NCBI RefSeq assembly: GCF_000327485.1
Contig: NC_019943.1
Span: 2,046,001-2,110,000 of the forward strand
Reading direction: 5' to 3'
From: Methanoregula formicica SMSP
GTDB lineage: Archaea; Halobacteriota; Methanomicrobia; Methanomicrobiales; Methanospirillaceae
DNA length: 64,000 bases
Below are positions 26,365-35,010 of this stretch, piece after piece (the stretch's first letter is position 1; each line of letters starts with the position of its first letter). The position numbers were made by a program, and so were the translations under genes. Below the pieces are notes generated by a model that made no database searches, had not been told where the DNA came from, and saw only the letters and a list, made by a program, of their open reading frames with translations.

Positions 26365-27594
26365 TCACGCTCCCATCTTCAGGAGCCGGATGGAGATCGG
26401 ACGCTTGATGATCCCCCGGAAGTCCCGCGCAGCCACCCAGGAGAGGCCCTTCCAGACCAGCCGGTCAAGGAGTTTCTGGTCCACAGGACGGTCGAGGACA
26501 AGGCCGGTTGCCGAAGCATCGAGAGTCTCGATCACCTTCTCCACCTCGTCCGACCTTGTCTCGCGGACAACCGAGAGGTCATCACTTAAGAACCGCGCCG
26601 TGTTCTGCCCTTTCACATCTTCGATGTGCTCCCGGAGGCTTAAGGAGCCACTGGAAGCATCACGAGGGCGTTTTGTCGCTGCCGACCCCCGTTTTTTCTC
26701 GGCCCCCTCATCCGTGTCTGGGACCGGGCGGCCAATCCGCAACTCCGGGGGGAGTTCTGCGGAACTCTCAAAGTACTGGTCCCGCACATACTCGACCGGC
26801 ACCTTGTTCCTGAGAGTCTTGATGACCTCTTTTCTGGTCATATCTTCGACGCTCTTTCCCTTGGGGGAGAATGCAACGAAATCAATGTCAGCCACCTGCA
26901 TGAGTTCCCGCAGGATCAGTTCCCCGCCACGGTCGCCATCGAAAAAAGCAGTCGTGGTCTTCTTCGCGCAGAGGTCTACGACACTCCCGGGGATGTTCGT
27001 CCCCTCGACAGCAACCGCGTTCTTGATGCCATAACGCAGGAGGTTCAAGACATCCGCCCGCCCCTCAACGATGATGATGGCGTCCGATTCCAGGACGTTC
27101 GGGCCGGCAGGCACACGTTCTTCGCCAATGGACCCGATCTTCTCCACGCGGAGCGTCTGCCGGACATCGTCCAGCAGTTCATCGGAATCAATGGTCCCGT
27201 CATCGAAACGTTCGATCAGGATCTCCTTTGCCCGTTCAACGATCTTCTTCCGCTTGCTGACGCGGATGTCCTCTATAGTGTCCACCTTCACGCGGGCAAC
27301 GCACGGGCCTACGCGGTCGATGGTCTCAAGGGAAGCGGCAAGGATGGCCGTCTCTGCACGGTCGAGTGAAGAAGATATCAGGATCTCTCCCGAGGTCTCG
27401 CCTTTTTTGCTTGCTATCTGGACGTCGATGCGTCCGACACGCCCTGTCCTCTGGAGATCCCGCAGGTCAAGGTCTTCGCCGAGCAACCCTTCAGTCTGGC
27501 CGAATATGGCACCGACTACGTCAGGTTTCTCGACCACCCCCTCTGCGGTGAGGCTGATGTGAATAAGGTACTTGGTAGTATCCGGTGAATACAA
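26365..27594 (-). CDS. dnaG: archaeal DnaG primase / exosome-associated protein
   Basis: A 409-residue archaeal DnaG. In archaea this protein primes DNA and is also a stable part of the RNA exosome. The Toprim domain is clear: [18 protein letters not shown] near residue 170 and [11 protein letters not shown] near 218. The N terminus [11 protein letters not shown] and [20 protein letters not shown] is family-typical. I chose TTG at 27594 because family members begin just before YSPDTTKYL and GGGGGTG lies 7 bases upstream. A longer frame to 27663 crosses the promoter. The C-terminal third is charged and ends in a conserved-looking helix. Confidence 0.93.
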   Translation of the reverse strand: MYSPDTTKYLIHISLTAEGVVEKPDVVGAIFGQTEGLLGEDLDLRDLQRTGRVGRIDVQIASKKGETSGEILISSSLDRAETAILAASLETIDRVGPCVARVKVDTIEDIRVSKRKKIVERAKEILIERFDDGTIDSDELLDDVRQTLRVEKIGSIGEERVPAGPNVLESDAIIIVEGRADVLNLLRYGIKNAVAVEGTNIPGSVVDLCAKKTTTAFFDGDRGGELILRELMQVADIDFVAFSPKGKSVEDMTRKEVIKTLRNKVPVEYVRDQYFESSAELPPELRIGRPVPDTDEGAEKKRGSAATKRPRDASSGSLSLREHIEDVKGQNTARFLSDDLSVVRETRSDEVEKVIETLDASATGLVLDRPVDQKLLDRLVWKGLSWVAARDFRGIIKRPISIRLLKMGA

Positions 27595-27614
27595 GTAAAC
27601 GCACCCCCATGTAT

Positions 27615-27665
27615 CATGCACTGCATGTAACGCGTGATCATAGGTATAAATTATATATATCACGC
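27615..27665 (-). promoter_or_regulatory. dnaG promoter with two inverted repeats
   Basis: The minus strand holds a long TATA-like stretch (TATATATAATTTATA, about 27643-27660). GCGTGAT (27632-27638) and ATCACGC (27659-27665) form a 7-bp inverted repeat around it. A 13-bp near-perfect palindrome CATGCACTGCATG (27615-27627) lies at the expected transcription start. Both are candidate operator sites. Confidence 0.5.
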
Positions 27666-27786
27666 TTAATTACTTAAAGTTAAGGTTGTACACAAAACCT
27701 GAAATCAGGCCGTTTTTCACCAGGCACCGGTATAGTGCGGTTGAAAAGACACCAGGAATTTACCAGCTATTATGTCATATATCCGG

Positions 27787-28101
27787 TTATCCACTCTTTT
27801 CCAGCAGCGCGAGCGCCTCGTTTACCGATATCCCTTCAACCCGGATCCGTTTCTGGGGCGATGTGGCTCCTGACAAAAGACTGACCGCGGCAACCGGCCG
27901 TTCAAAAGTCCGGGCAACAAGTTCGATCACGGCCTTGTTTGCCCTGCCTTCCAGCGCCGGGGCAGAGACGCGGCACCCGATCATCTTCCGCCATTCGTTA
28001 TAACCGGCAGGAAACGCATCTTTCTTCCCCCCTGCTGTCACCTCAATGGCAATGACAATCCCGTTCTTTTCTAAAGAGAGGGCATCGGTAATCCCCGGCA
28101 T
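27787..28101 (-). CDS. DUF167/YggU family protein (UPF0235)
   Basis: A 104-residue protein of the YggU/DUF167 family, of unknown function. It has the family pattern: a beta strand VIAIEVTAGGKKDAF, then CRVSAPALEGRANKAVIELVART and VSLLSGATSPQKRIRVEG. I chose the ATG at 28101 because AGGTG precedes it and the length fits the family; the ATG at 28140 would add 13 unsupported residues. The 272-base gap upstream to pyrC holds only a possible TTTAAAC box near 28185. Confidence 0.88.
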   Translation of the reverse strand: MPGITDALSLEKNGIVIAIEVTAGGKKDAFPAGYNEWRKMIGCRVSAPALEGRANKAVIELVARTFERPVAAVSLLSGATSPQKRIRVEGISVNEALALLEKSG

Positions 28102-28373
28102 ATCCGTACACCTGTCTTGAGAAGAAATGTTGCCCGGCATTAACGCACGCGGATCACCAGTGGCTGCTGCCGTCCTTCACCGGTGTTTAAACCCATGCCG
28201 GGCTGTTTGCCTGTCGCGCATCCGGGTTGTCCCATGGATCACTTCCAGACGCTTGTCAATCGATCACCCGGGGACCTATGGATGCGCAGGTATCGGCACC
28301 AGTACATCGGCATTGCGGGATAATGAGGGTTTGGGATGAAGACCGGGCGGAGTGGAAAGGAAAGGAGATGGCG

Positions 28374-29672
28374 CTACGGGCAATACCCTTTCCCGGCAAA
28401 CCATTGCGGAGAACCGCAGGTGAACTCACCCTCTTCACAGACTACTTCCCCTCCAAGGATCACCATGCGCGGGAAGACCGCAGGCAGGCCGGAAAAGGGT
28501 GAGAATCCGCACCGGCTGTGAAGGGAATCGGGATCGATCGCGACCGCCTTCTTCGGGTAGAGTGCAACATCCGCCCGGTCGCCCGGATCCAATCCCGCGC
28601 ACGGGATACCGAGGATCTCAGCCGGTGCCTGTGAGGTCTTCCGGATCACATCGGGGAGCGTAACTCTCTTCTCAAGGACAGCGGCCATTAGAAGGGGAAC
28701 CATCGTCTCAACACCCGGGATGCCGGCGGGGGCATCCGGAAAAGCCGCCCGTTTTTCCGCGGGCGTATGGGGTGCATGGTCAGAGGCAATGACCGTGATT
28801 TTATCCCACGCTTCCCACAGGTCATTCTGCTCCTTTCCTGACCGCAGGGGGGGGTTCACCTTTCCCAGCGCATCGGTGTCAGCAAAGCGCTCGCGTGAGA
28901 GGAAAAGATGATGGGGGGTCACCTCAACACTCCCGAGAGCGGAGGCCGCAATCACCGAGTTACGCGTGCTCATATGGCAGAAGTGAAGCCGGCATCCGGC
29001 CGTATTGCACCGGCCCACCTCGCGGACTGCCCTGAGTTCACCTTCCACCGACCGGATCCGGTTATGGGAGGCCAGATCATTGTCATCGCCCGGCCCGACC
29101 TCCTCGGCATGGATAGTCGCGAGCGCGCCGCAGGCAGATATCTCCCGGAGCGCAGACTCAAGATCGCCCGGTGTTATCGCCTCTCCATTGCTTGACGGGG
29201 CAAAGAATGTCTCGCCAAACGCCATCGCCCCGGCATCCCACATCGAACGGATCGGCGTGTCCTGCGTAACCCCGCTGTTGATGGCAAAACTGCAGAGGGA
29301 GTGTGTTTTTGCTTCAAGGACGCGGGCCCTGAGTGCGTCGGGCCTGATGATAGGCGGGATTGTGTTGGGCTGGTCGAGGACAACCGTCACACCCCCCGCG
29401 AGGGCGCTCCTGCTCCCGGTTGCCCAGTCCTCCTTGGCCGACTGGGGACCACCCCGCATGTGGACATGCATATCAACGGCTGCCGGAAGGACATACAGGC
29501 CGGTGCAGTCGATCGTCCTGTCGGCCTTCCCGCCGGCTCCTGCCCCGGCATGCAGGACCTTTCCCTCCTGCATCGTGATATCAGCGGTCCGGCCCCCGGG
29601 AAGCAGGACATTGCGCAGCACAAGCGCAGGAGCAGCCATACAAGAGACTTCATTTTCCGGACATAAAGGCAT
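28374..29672 (-). CDS. pyrC: dihydroorotase
   Basis: A 432-residue amidohydrolase catalysing the third step of pyrimidine synthesis. The metal-binding HVHMRGG follows the first beta domain (VLPAAVDMHVHMRGG). Later metal and catalytic residues occur in ATIHAEEV, RLHFCHMST and VIASDHAPH. The signature ETMVPLLM is present. ATG 29672 has GGTG 8 bases upstream; ATG 29639 (MAAPALVLRN) is an alternative that fits the shorter family N terminus. The window also encodes PyrE and CarAB of this pathway. Confidence 0.93.
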   Translation of the reverse strand: MPLCPENEVSCMAAPALVLRNVLLPGGRTADITMQEGKVLHAGAGAGGKADRTIDCTGLYVLPAAVDMHVHMRGGPQSAKEDWATGSRSALAGGVTVVLDQPNTIPPIIRPDALRARVLEAKTHSLCSFAINSGVTQDTPIRSMWDAGAMAFGETFFAPSSNGEAITPGDLESALREISACGALATIHAEEVGPGDDNDLASHNRIRSVEGELRAVREVGRCNTAGCRLHFCHMSTRNSVIAASALGSVEVTPHHLFLSRERFADTDALGKVNPPLRSGKEQNDLWEAWDKITVIASDHAPHTPAEKRAAFPDAPAGIPGVETMVPLLMAAVLEKRVTLPDVIRKTSQAPAEILGIPCAGLDPGDRADVALYPKKAVAIDPDSLHSRCGFSPFSGLPAVFPRMVILGGEVVCEEGEFTCGSPQWFAGKGYCP

Positions 29673-29840
29673 AGTGATGGCACCAGTCGTGATTGCAGAT
29701 CTCCTTGGGGCGAGAGGGAAATCAGGCAATAAGTATTCAATCAGGATGGATCAATAATCCGTATGATAATCCGGCTGCACGCTGCGGACAGTTCCCATGA
29801 GGTGCCCTGCTGCCCATGTGCACCGGGGATGTGACTGGCT

Positions 29841-30581
29841 ATGGACAGAATTATAAAACTCACGCTCGGCCTTTTTGTTATCCTCCTGGTATCGTTTGTT
29901 GCAGTAACGGCGTACAATGGCTATGTCGGGCAGGCATACCGGTCAACGCTTTCCAGTACGTATTCGTATACCTGCACCCTCTCAACTAATTCCCCGCTCA
30001 CGAACGTGACCCTCTTCCTCCCTGTGCCGGCAGATCCCACCGGCAACTCCCCGGTCATTGAACGCATGAGTGCACAGCAAATCCCCGGTATCCCGGACAC
30101 CTGGAGAACGGAACTGTACGAGACGGGAAAAGGGACATTTGTCAAAGTGACGGCCTCGGAGATCATCCCCCCGGCCGGGACTACAACAAAAGATCCATAT
30201 ACCATTACCCTTTCAGCCGACATCCCATCAAAACGCCTGATTGACACCCGGGACCCGGTTGCCGGAACTCCGTTGTTCCGCCCAGCCCAGGGTCTAAAAC
30301 CGGTTGCATGCCATGACAGGGCAGCGGGGGCAGCAGGCGGACAGTGCTTCACCTACCTGACAACCCTGTACGCGAAGTACGAAACCGATCCGAATGCTGC
30401 AGTAACGTTCAGGTCAGACCTTACCGGGAAGAATTCGTGGACGATCTTCGAGCCCCGGACAAACGAGTACCGCACTTCGGCCTACCTTCTGATGTTCGGG
30501 GAACAGAAAGGATGGACGCCGGTTGCCGGATACCTGGAGCAGGGGATCGGTGCCTATGATGCCCCCGCCCTGGATTCCTGA
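29841..30581 (+). CDS. membrane-anchored exported protein, function unknown
   Basis: A 246-residue protein with an N-terminal helix (IIKLTLGLFVILLVSFVAVTAY), which is a signal anchor, and an extracytoplasmic beta-rich region (STYSYTCTLSTNSPLTNVTLFLPVP). The three cysteines beyond the anchor could form disulfides. I do not recognise a family; similar exported proteins of unknown role are common in Methanomicrobiales (inference). The ATG is preceded by GGGGATGTGA. It stands alone between pyrC (divergent) and the YwbE gene. Confidence 0.7.
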   Translation: MDRIIKLTLGLFVILLVSFVAVTAYNGYVGQAYRSTLSSTYSYTCTLSTNSPLTNVTLFLPVPADPTGNSPVIERMSAQQIPGIPDTWRTELYETGKGTFVKVTASEIIPPAGTTTKDPYTITLSADIPSKRLIDTRDPVAGTPLFRPAQGLKPVACHDRAAGAAGGQCFTYLTTLYAKYETDPNAAVTFRSDLTGKNSWTIFEPRTNEYRTSAYLLMFGEQKGWTPVAGYLEQGIGAYDAPALDS

Positions 30582-30646
30582 CATTCTGTTTTCCTTTTGC
30601 TCCCTTCACTATATTTTCCAAAGCGCTGCACCACAGTTTCCTGATT

Positions 30647-30874
30647 ATGACCACTCTTCAAAACCCCCCTACCAGATCGGCCATACGAGCCGGCCTTCCT
30701 GTCGAGATTATCCAGAAGTGCGACCAGCACACCGGGAAGAGGACGCGGGGCGCAGTACAGGAGATCCTGACGAACTCCGCGTTTCACCCGCATGGCATTA
30801 AAGTCCGTCTCACAGACGGGCGCGTCGGGAGAGTCGTAACAATCCTATCCCCGGATAACCCGCAGCAGGACTAA
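30647..30874 (+). CDS. YwbE family protein (DUF2196)
   Basis: A 75-residue protein matching the YwbE family: RAGLPVEIIQKCDQHTGKRTRG, then VQEILTNSAFHPHGIKVRLTDGRVGRV. It looks like a small SH3-like beta barrel and is probably cytoplasmic. The function is unknown. It begins 66 bases after the upstream exported-protein gene. Confidence 0.88.
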   Translation: MTTLQNPPTRSAIRAGLPVEIIQKCDQHTGKRTRGAVQEILTNSAFHPHGIKVRLTDGRVGRVVTILSPDNPQQD

Positions 30875-31047
30875 CCTGGCAGTATTCCGGCGGGGAGCCG
30901 AACCATGGGACAAAGGTATAAGTCATTGGATTCCCACCATTTCACTATCCGCAAGGATAACCGGGATCAGCACGGGCAATAACGCGGTCCGGCAGGCACA
31001 GGAAAGGCCGTGCACTGATACGGTATCCTCGCAGAGGACTGGTTTCC

Positions 31048-31668
31048 ATGGAGTTTTCCGCCCGGCAGATGGACGCATTAAAGGAGATGGCAAATATCGG
31101 GGCTGCGCACTCCGCAACAACCCTCTCGCAGATGCTCGAAACCCAGATCGGGATGAGCGTGCCCGAGATCAATATCGTGGATATTTCCCGGACAGGGATG
31201 TTTTTAAGTGACGAACTGACGACGATGGTCATCTTCGAGCTCCAGGGGGACATCCCTCATGGAGGTTTTCTGGTCCTGCATTTTCCCCGCGATTCTGCCG
31301 TCAGGACCGCCGGTATCATGCAGGGTTCAGCAGGAGCCGTTCATACCTTCGATGAGATGGACCAGAGCACGATTGTCGAGGTCGGCAACATCATGATCTC
31401 CTCGTTCCTCTCCGCGACCTCCGATCTCCTGGGATTCAACATGCTCCCCTCCCCGCCCGTGCTTATCGTTGACATGGCACACGCGGCAATAACCTCGCTG
31501 ATTGCCCAGATGACGATCGATGTCGATGACGTCATCCTCTTCCGGGTCGAACTAAAATCCGTGGAGCACAATATTGCCGGCAACATCCTCATCTTCCTCG
31601 AAGTCAACACGTTAAAGAGAATCGAGGACCGCCTTGACGAGATGGTCAGGGCCCCCGAGGGCCGGTGA
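31048..31668 (+). CDS. cheC: CheC-type chemotaxis phosphatase
   Basis: A 206-residue CheC-like protein. Two copies of the CheC/FliY active-site signature are visible: LKEMANIGAAHSATTLSQM near the N terminus and STIVEVGNIMISSFLSATSD near residue 115, each with the Glu-x-x-Asn pair that removes phosphate from CheY-P. No other chemotaxis or archaellum gene is in the window, so it is an isolated copy here. No clear ribosome binding site precedes the ATG. Confidence 0.88.
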   Translation: MEFSARQMDALKEMANIGAAHSATTLSQMLETQIGMSVPEINIVDISRTGMFLSDELTTMVIFELQGDIPHGGFLVLHFPRDSAVRTAGIMQGSAGAVHTFDEMDQSTIVEVGNIMISSFLSATSDLLGFNMLPSPPVLIVDMAHAAITSLIAQMTIDVDDVILFRVELKSVEHNIAGNILIFLEVNTLKRIEDRLDEMVRAPEGR

Positions 31669-31739
31669 AGCACGGCACAGTGCGCCCTGCTCTTCGCAAT
31701 ATCCTTATCCTGCGACAATCAGAACATGATCGTGATACC

Positions 31740-32264
31740 ATGAAGGTGCTCATTGCAATATCTCCGGAAAAATATCGCGACGAGGAACTTGCCGAACCGG
31801 TTGCCGCCCTGACAAAAGCAGGAATCGCCTGCGATATCGCATCCACGCGGCGCGGCACCTGCACGGGCATGCTCGGAGCAAAAGCAACCGCAACGCTCTC
31901 GTTCGAGGAAGTCGAACCCAAACCCTATGACGGGCTGATCATTGTCGGCGGGAACGGCACGCCGGCCCATCTCTGGGACGACGAGATCCTGCCGGTACTG
32001 GTGCGGTACTTCCGGGAGTCCGGGAAGGTGGTCGGGGCAATCTGTCTTGCACCGGTCGTCCTTGCACGGGCTGGCATCCTGAAGGGGAGGAAGGCCACAT
32101 ATAATGAAAATCCCCAGGCATTCCGGGAGATGAAAGCGGGTGGCGCGGTTCTCGTCAATCAGCCGGTGGTTGTCGATACAAGGATCGTTACCGCGAACGG
32201 CCCGTCAGCTTCGAAAGCCTTTGCCGAGACATTCATCAAGACGCTGACCGCGGTGGAATGGTAA
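31740..32264 (+). CDS. DJ-1/PfpI family protein
   Basis: A 174-residue single-domain DJ-1/PfpI protein. The nucleophile elbow is GAICLAPVVLA (Cys near residue 103), with YDGLIIVGGNGTPAHLW before it. Members act as deglycases, chaperones or proteases; the sequence does not decide. A frame open from 31665 exists, but MKVLIAISPEKYRDEEL at 31740 matches the family start. It follows cheC by 71 bases. Confidence 0.9.
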   Translation: MKVLIAISPEKYRDEELAEPVAALTKAGIACDIASTRRGTCTGMLGAKATATLSFEEVEPKPYDGLIIVGGNGTPAHLWDDEILPVLVRYFRESGKVVGAICLAPVVLARAGILKGRKATYNENPQAFREMKAGGAVLVNQPVVVDTRIVTANGPSASKAFAETFIKTLTAVEW

Positions 32265-32407
32265 ATCCGCTATTCTCACCCCTGTTTTTTGGAGGGCTGT
32301 TTTTCTCAATAAACTGCCCAATCTACCGACATCGCGTCCTTACCGATACACGACCGAAAAACAGGATCGTTTATGTTTAATACCGATCCGGAAGAACCTT
32401 TTTCCAC

Positions 32408-33415
32408 ATGAAACCGGGATCCTGCATCCTCGCCGTCCTTACCCTGCTGGCACTTCTGCTCATCGTCGCCGGGTGTTCTCAGCCCGCACCCGCAGGCACC
32501 CCGGTTGTCTGGATCGTGTACGGTTCGGAGAAAGGTGATCTCTCCTATACTGACGCCGCATACCAGGGTCTTCTGGCAGCGCAGCAGAAACAGGCCCTTG
32601 TAATCCGCGAGTTCGTGCCGCAGGACTTCGACACGCTTCCGGCATTCCTGAACGCAAGTACGGGAGCGGACAGGCCTGCCCTCATCATCACGGTCGGTTT
32701 CCAGTATGCCGGCTTCACAAAGGGGCTTGCGGACCTCCACAAGGATATCAGGTTCCTTGCCATCGACCAGGCAGGGATCGGATCGGACAACCTCAGGGCA
32801 TACGAGATCACTTCATACGGGGACAGTTACCTTGCCGGAGTGCTTGCAGCATCGGCTTCGCGAACACAGCATGTCGGCATCATCATGGGAACGGAGTCGG
32901 ATGTACTTGACACGTTCCTTGACGGGTATACCGATGGTGCCCGGGCAGTCAATGCAACCCTTGCCGTTGACCATGCTTATGTCCGTCATCATTCAACAGA
33001 GGGGTTCACCAATGCCCCGGCTGCCCAAAAGAGTGCGGAGGCAATGTACCGCAATGGTACCGATGTGATCTTTGCCTGCGCCGGGTACTCCAACACAGGT
33101 GTATTTGGCGCAGCGGAAAACTCCCCGGGCAGGTACGTAATCGGCACGGATTCAGACCAGTCGCCCCTTGGGCCGGAAATCATTCTTGCATCTGCCGTGA
33201 AACGGGTGGACCGGGTCGTTTCTGCTGGCATCAGGGATACCCTTGACGGGGAATTCACCGGAGGAAATGTCACTGCCGGCCTTGGAGAGGGCGTGACGGG
33301 CATTATCTTCAACCCGCGGTTTGAGTCATATAATGAGTCACTCCGTGGATGGGAAACGCAGGCCCTGGCAGAAGAGAGGGAATACCTGAAGTCACGTGCC
33401 CGGCAGAGCCCCTGA
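32408..33415 (+). CDS. BMP-family substrate-binding lipoprotein
   Basis: A 335-residue exported lipoprotein: signal peptide ending LLLIVAGC (Cys23), then a periplasmic-binding-protein fold of the Med/BmpA/PnrA type (SYTDAAYQGLLAAQQ, IITVGFQYAGFTKGLADLH, GDSYLAGVLAASAS, GTDVIFACAGYSNTGVF, VIGTDSDQSPLGPEIILASAVKRVD). In this family the usual ligands are nucleosides or purines taken up by an ABC transporter. No permease or ATPase gene is next to it, so the partner must be elsewhere or it acts as a sensor. A TATA-like stretch near 32370 suggests a short leader. Confidence 0.87.
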   Translation: MKPGSCILAVLTLLALLLIVAGCSQPAPAGTPVVWIVYGSEKGDLSYTDAAYQGLLAAQQKQALVIREFVPQDFDTLPAFLNASTGADRPALIITVGFQYAGFTKGLADLHKDIRFLAIDQAGIGSDNLRAYEITSYGDSYLAGVLAASASRTQHVGIIMGTESDVLDTFLDGYTDGARAVNATLAVDHAYVRHHSTEGFTNAPAAQKSAEAMYRNGTDVIFACAGYSNTGVFGAAENSPGRYVIGTDSDQSPLGPEIILASAVKRVDRVVSAGIRDTLDGEFTGGNVTAGLGEGVTGIIFNPRFESYNESLRGWETQALAEEREYLKSRARQSP

Positions 33416-33439
33416 AACACAGAACCGCACGGGAAAGAA

Positions 33440-33522
33440 TGGGAGGATTGGGATTCGAACCCAAGAACCACTAAGGACCGGATCTTAAGTCCGGCGGAGT
33501 TGGCCAGCTTTCCTATCCTCCC
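33440..33522 (-). tRNA. tRNA-Leu (anticodon UAA)
   Basis: On the minus strand a class II tRNA folds cleanly. The acceptor is GGGAGGA with TCCTCCC. The anticodon loop is CTTAAGA within GGACTTAAGATCC, giving UAA (Leu). A long variable arm follows, and the T arm is GGGTTCGAATCCC. The discriminator base is A (33440), and CCA is not encoded. No intron is seen. A possible TATA box (TTTTATATCC) lies near 33613-33622. Confidence 0.95.
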
Positions 33523-33746
33523 GCAGACGGATATCCTGATTGTCCTGTCGGGATAATGAGCGCGGCGCCACCCGCCATACGGGTGCCGTATGCTCTCCAG
33601 TACTTAGCCCCTGGATATAAAAAAAAGATTCCCTGATTGTTCTGCTATTATGATGGATGATGGCAGTTGCATGAAGGGTGGCAGGAAAAAGCTATGTTTT
33701 ATAGGATTGCCGGGGTACTGAGTGTGAACAACCGCACGTGACTTTC

Positions 33747-34751
33747 ATGAGTACCCTGACGCTGAACGGCTGGATGGAGCGGGACGGCCACCGGCTCAGC
33801 ATTCCCGGGATCGAGAGACTGGTAATAGACCGCCCGGATGAACTGTCGCAGTGCGGAGGGGAATTCTTCCTTTCCTGGGACTCCTGCAGCGCCCGCGACC
33901 TGTACGGGATCATGGAGGGAACCGGCCCGAAAGGCACTATTCTCTGCAACGGGAAAGCCACCGGGACTATCGCTCCCACAGCACCGGAGATGACCCTCGA
34001 AGATGCAATCGTGACTGCCGTTCGCCTCCGCAGCGATGAGGGAGTCGTGGCATTATCGGGAGGGGTGGACTCGGCGCTCGTGGCTGCCCTTGCCCGACGG
34101 GAATGCGTTGCCGTAGGCCTTGAAGGATCGCATGACCTGAAACGGGCGAAAGCTGCCGCGGACTCTCTGGGGCTTGACTGCACCTTCGTGACGATCCATG
34201 AGGAGGAGATCGCTTCAGCTCTTCCGATCGTTGTCAGGGCAATCCCGGAGAAGAATCCGGTGAACGCGGGAATCGCTCTCACCCTGTATTTCGTCGCGCA
34301 CTGGGCCGGGGAGCATGGCTACCAGCGCATCATCACCGGGCAGGGCGCAGACGAACTCTTCGGCGGATATTCACGGTACCTTACCACGGAGACACTGGAA
34401 GAAGATCTCGTGCGGGACTTTACCGGTCTTGAAGCACAGGTGCGGCGTGATCAGGCAGTGGCGGCACTGCACGGGGCGTACTTCTCGATGCCGTATATGG
34501 ACTTCCGTGTTGTGCGCGCCGCCCGGGCCATCCCTGCCGCGGAGAAGGTGCAGGGCGGCCGCCGTAAGATCCCCTTAAGAACGGTCGCAGAACGCCACAT
34601 TCCCCCGGATCTCGCAGGGTACGAGAAGAAAGCCATGCAATACGGGAGCGGTGTCTGGGCAACCCTCCGGAAGCTTGCCCGTAAAAATGGTTATAAAACG
34701 TCCATGCAAGATTACATAGACCACATCAGCAGGGTGGAACATGGTCACTGA
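33747..34751 (+). CDS. asparagine synthetase-like (AsnB C-terminal domain) protein
   Basis: A 334-residue protein with the ATP-pyrophosphatase domain of asparagine synthetase B: the PP-loop VVALSGGVDSALVAALAR near residue 97 and ITGQGADELFGGYSRY near residue 200. The N-terminal glutamine-hydrolysing domain is missing; in its place are about 85 residues of beta-rich sequence without a Cys1 nucleophile. It may use ammonia or act on another carboxylate. I chose the ATG at 33747 (GTGA upstream) over GTG at 33738. It overlaps gatC by 11 bases, so it is the first gene of the gat operon. Confidence 0.85.
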   Translation: MSTLTLNGWMERDGHRLSIPGIERLVIDRPDELSQCGGEFFLSWDSCSARDLYGIMEGTGPKGTILCNGKATGTIAPTAPEMTLEDAIVTAVRLRSDEGVVALSGGVDSALVAALARRECVAVGLEGSHDLKRAKAAADSLGLDCTFVTIHEEEIASALPIVVRAIPEKNPVNAGIALTLYFVAHWAGEHGYQRIITGQGADELFGGYSRYLTTETLEEDLVRDFTGLEAQVRRDQAVAALHGAYFSMPYMDFRVVRAARAIPAAEKVQGGRRKIPLRTVAERHIPPDLAGYEKKAMQYGSGVWATLRKLARKNGYKTSMQDYIDHISRVEHGH

Positions 34752-35010
34752 ACAAGACGTACAACATATCGCGGAACTGGCCGATGTCGGTATCGGCGCC
34801 GGAGAACTGGAGAATTTTACCCACCAGTTCAACGCCATTCTCGAATATTTCGATATCCTCGACCGTGTCGAGGGGCAGGGCGAGGGAGCGCGCGATCACT
34901 ATAATGTCCTGCGCGAGGACGAGGTCGAGCCCTCGCTCCCGCAGGAAGAGGTGCTCCGCAATGCACCGGCACAGGAAGACGGATTCATCAAGGCCCCGAG
35001 GGTGATGTAG
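34741..35010 (+). CDS. gatC: Asp/Glu-tRNA amidotransferase subunit C
   Basis: An 89-residue GatC: TEQDVQHIAELADVGI, then ENFTHQFNAILEYFDILDRV and a C-terminal region ending DGFIKAPRVM. It stabilises GatA within the GatCAB complex, which converts misacylated Asp-tRNA(Asn) and/or Glu-tRNA(Gln). It overlaps the AsnB-like gene and gatA. Confidence 0.95.
   Translation: MVTEQDVQHIAELADVGIGAGELENFTHQFNAILEYFDILDRVEGQGEGARDHYNVLREDEVEPSLPQEEVLRNAPAQEDGFIKAPRVM

Noticed and set aside
33738-33746. GTG start nine bases upstream of the AsnB-like gene.
   Set aside because: GTGA of this codon fits better as part of the ribosome binding site for the ATG at 33747.
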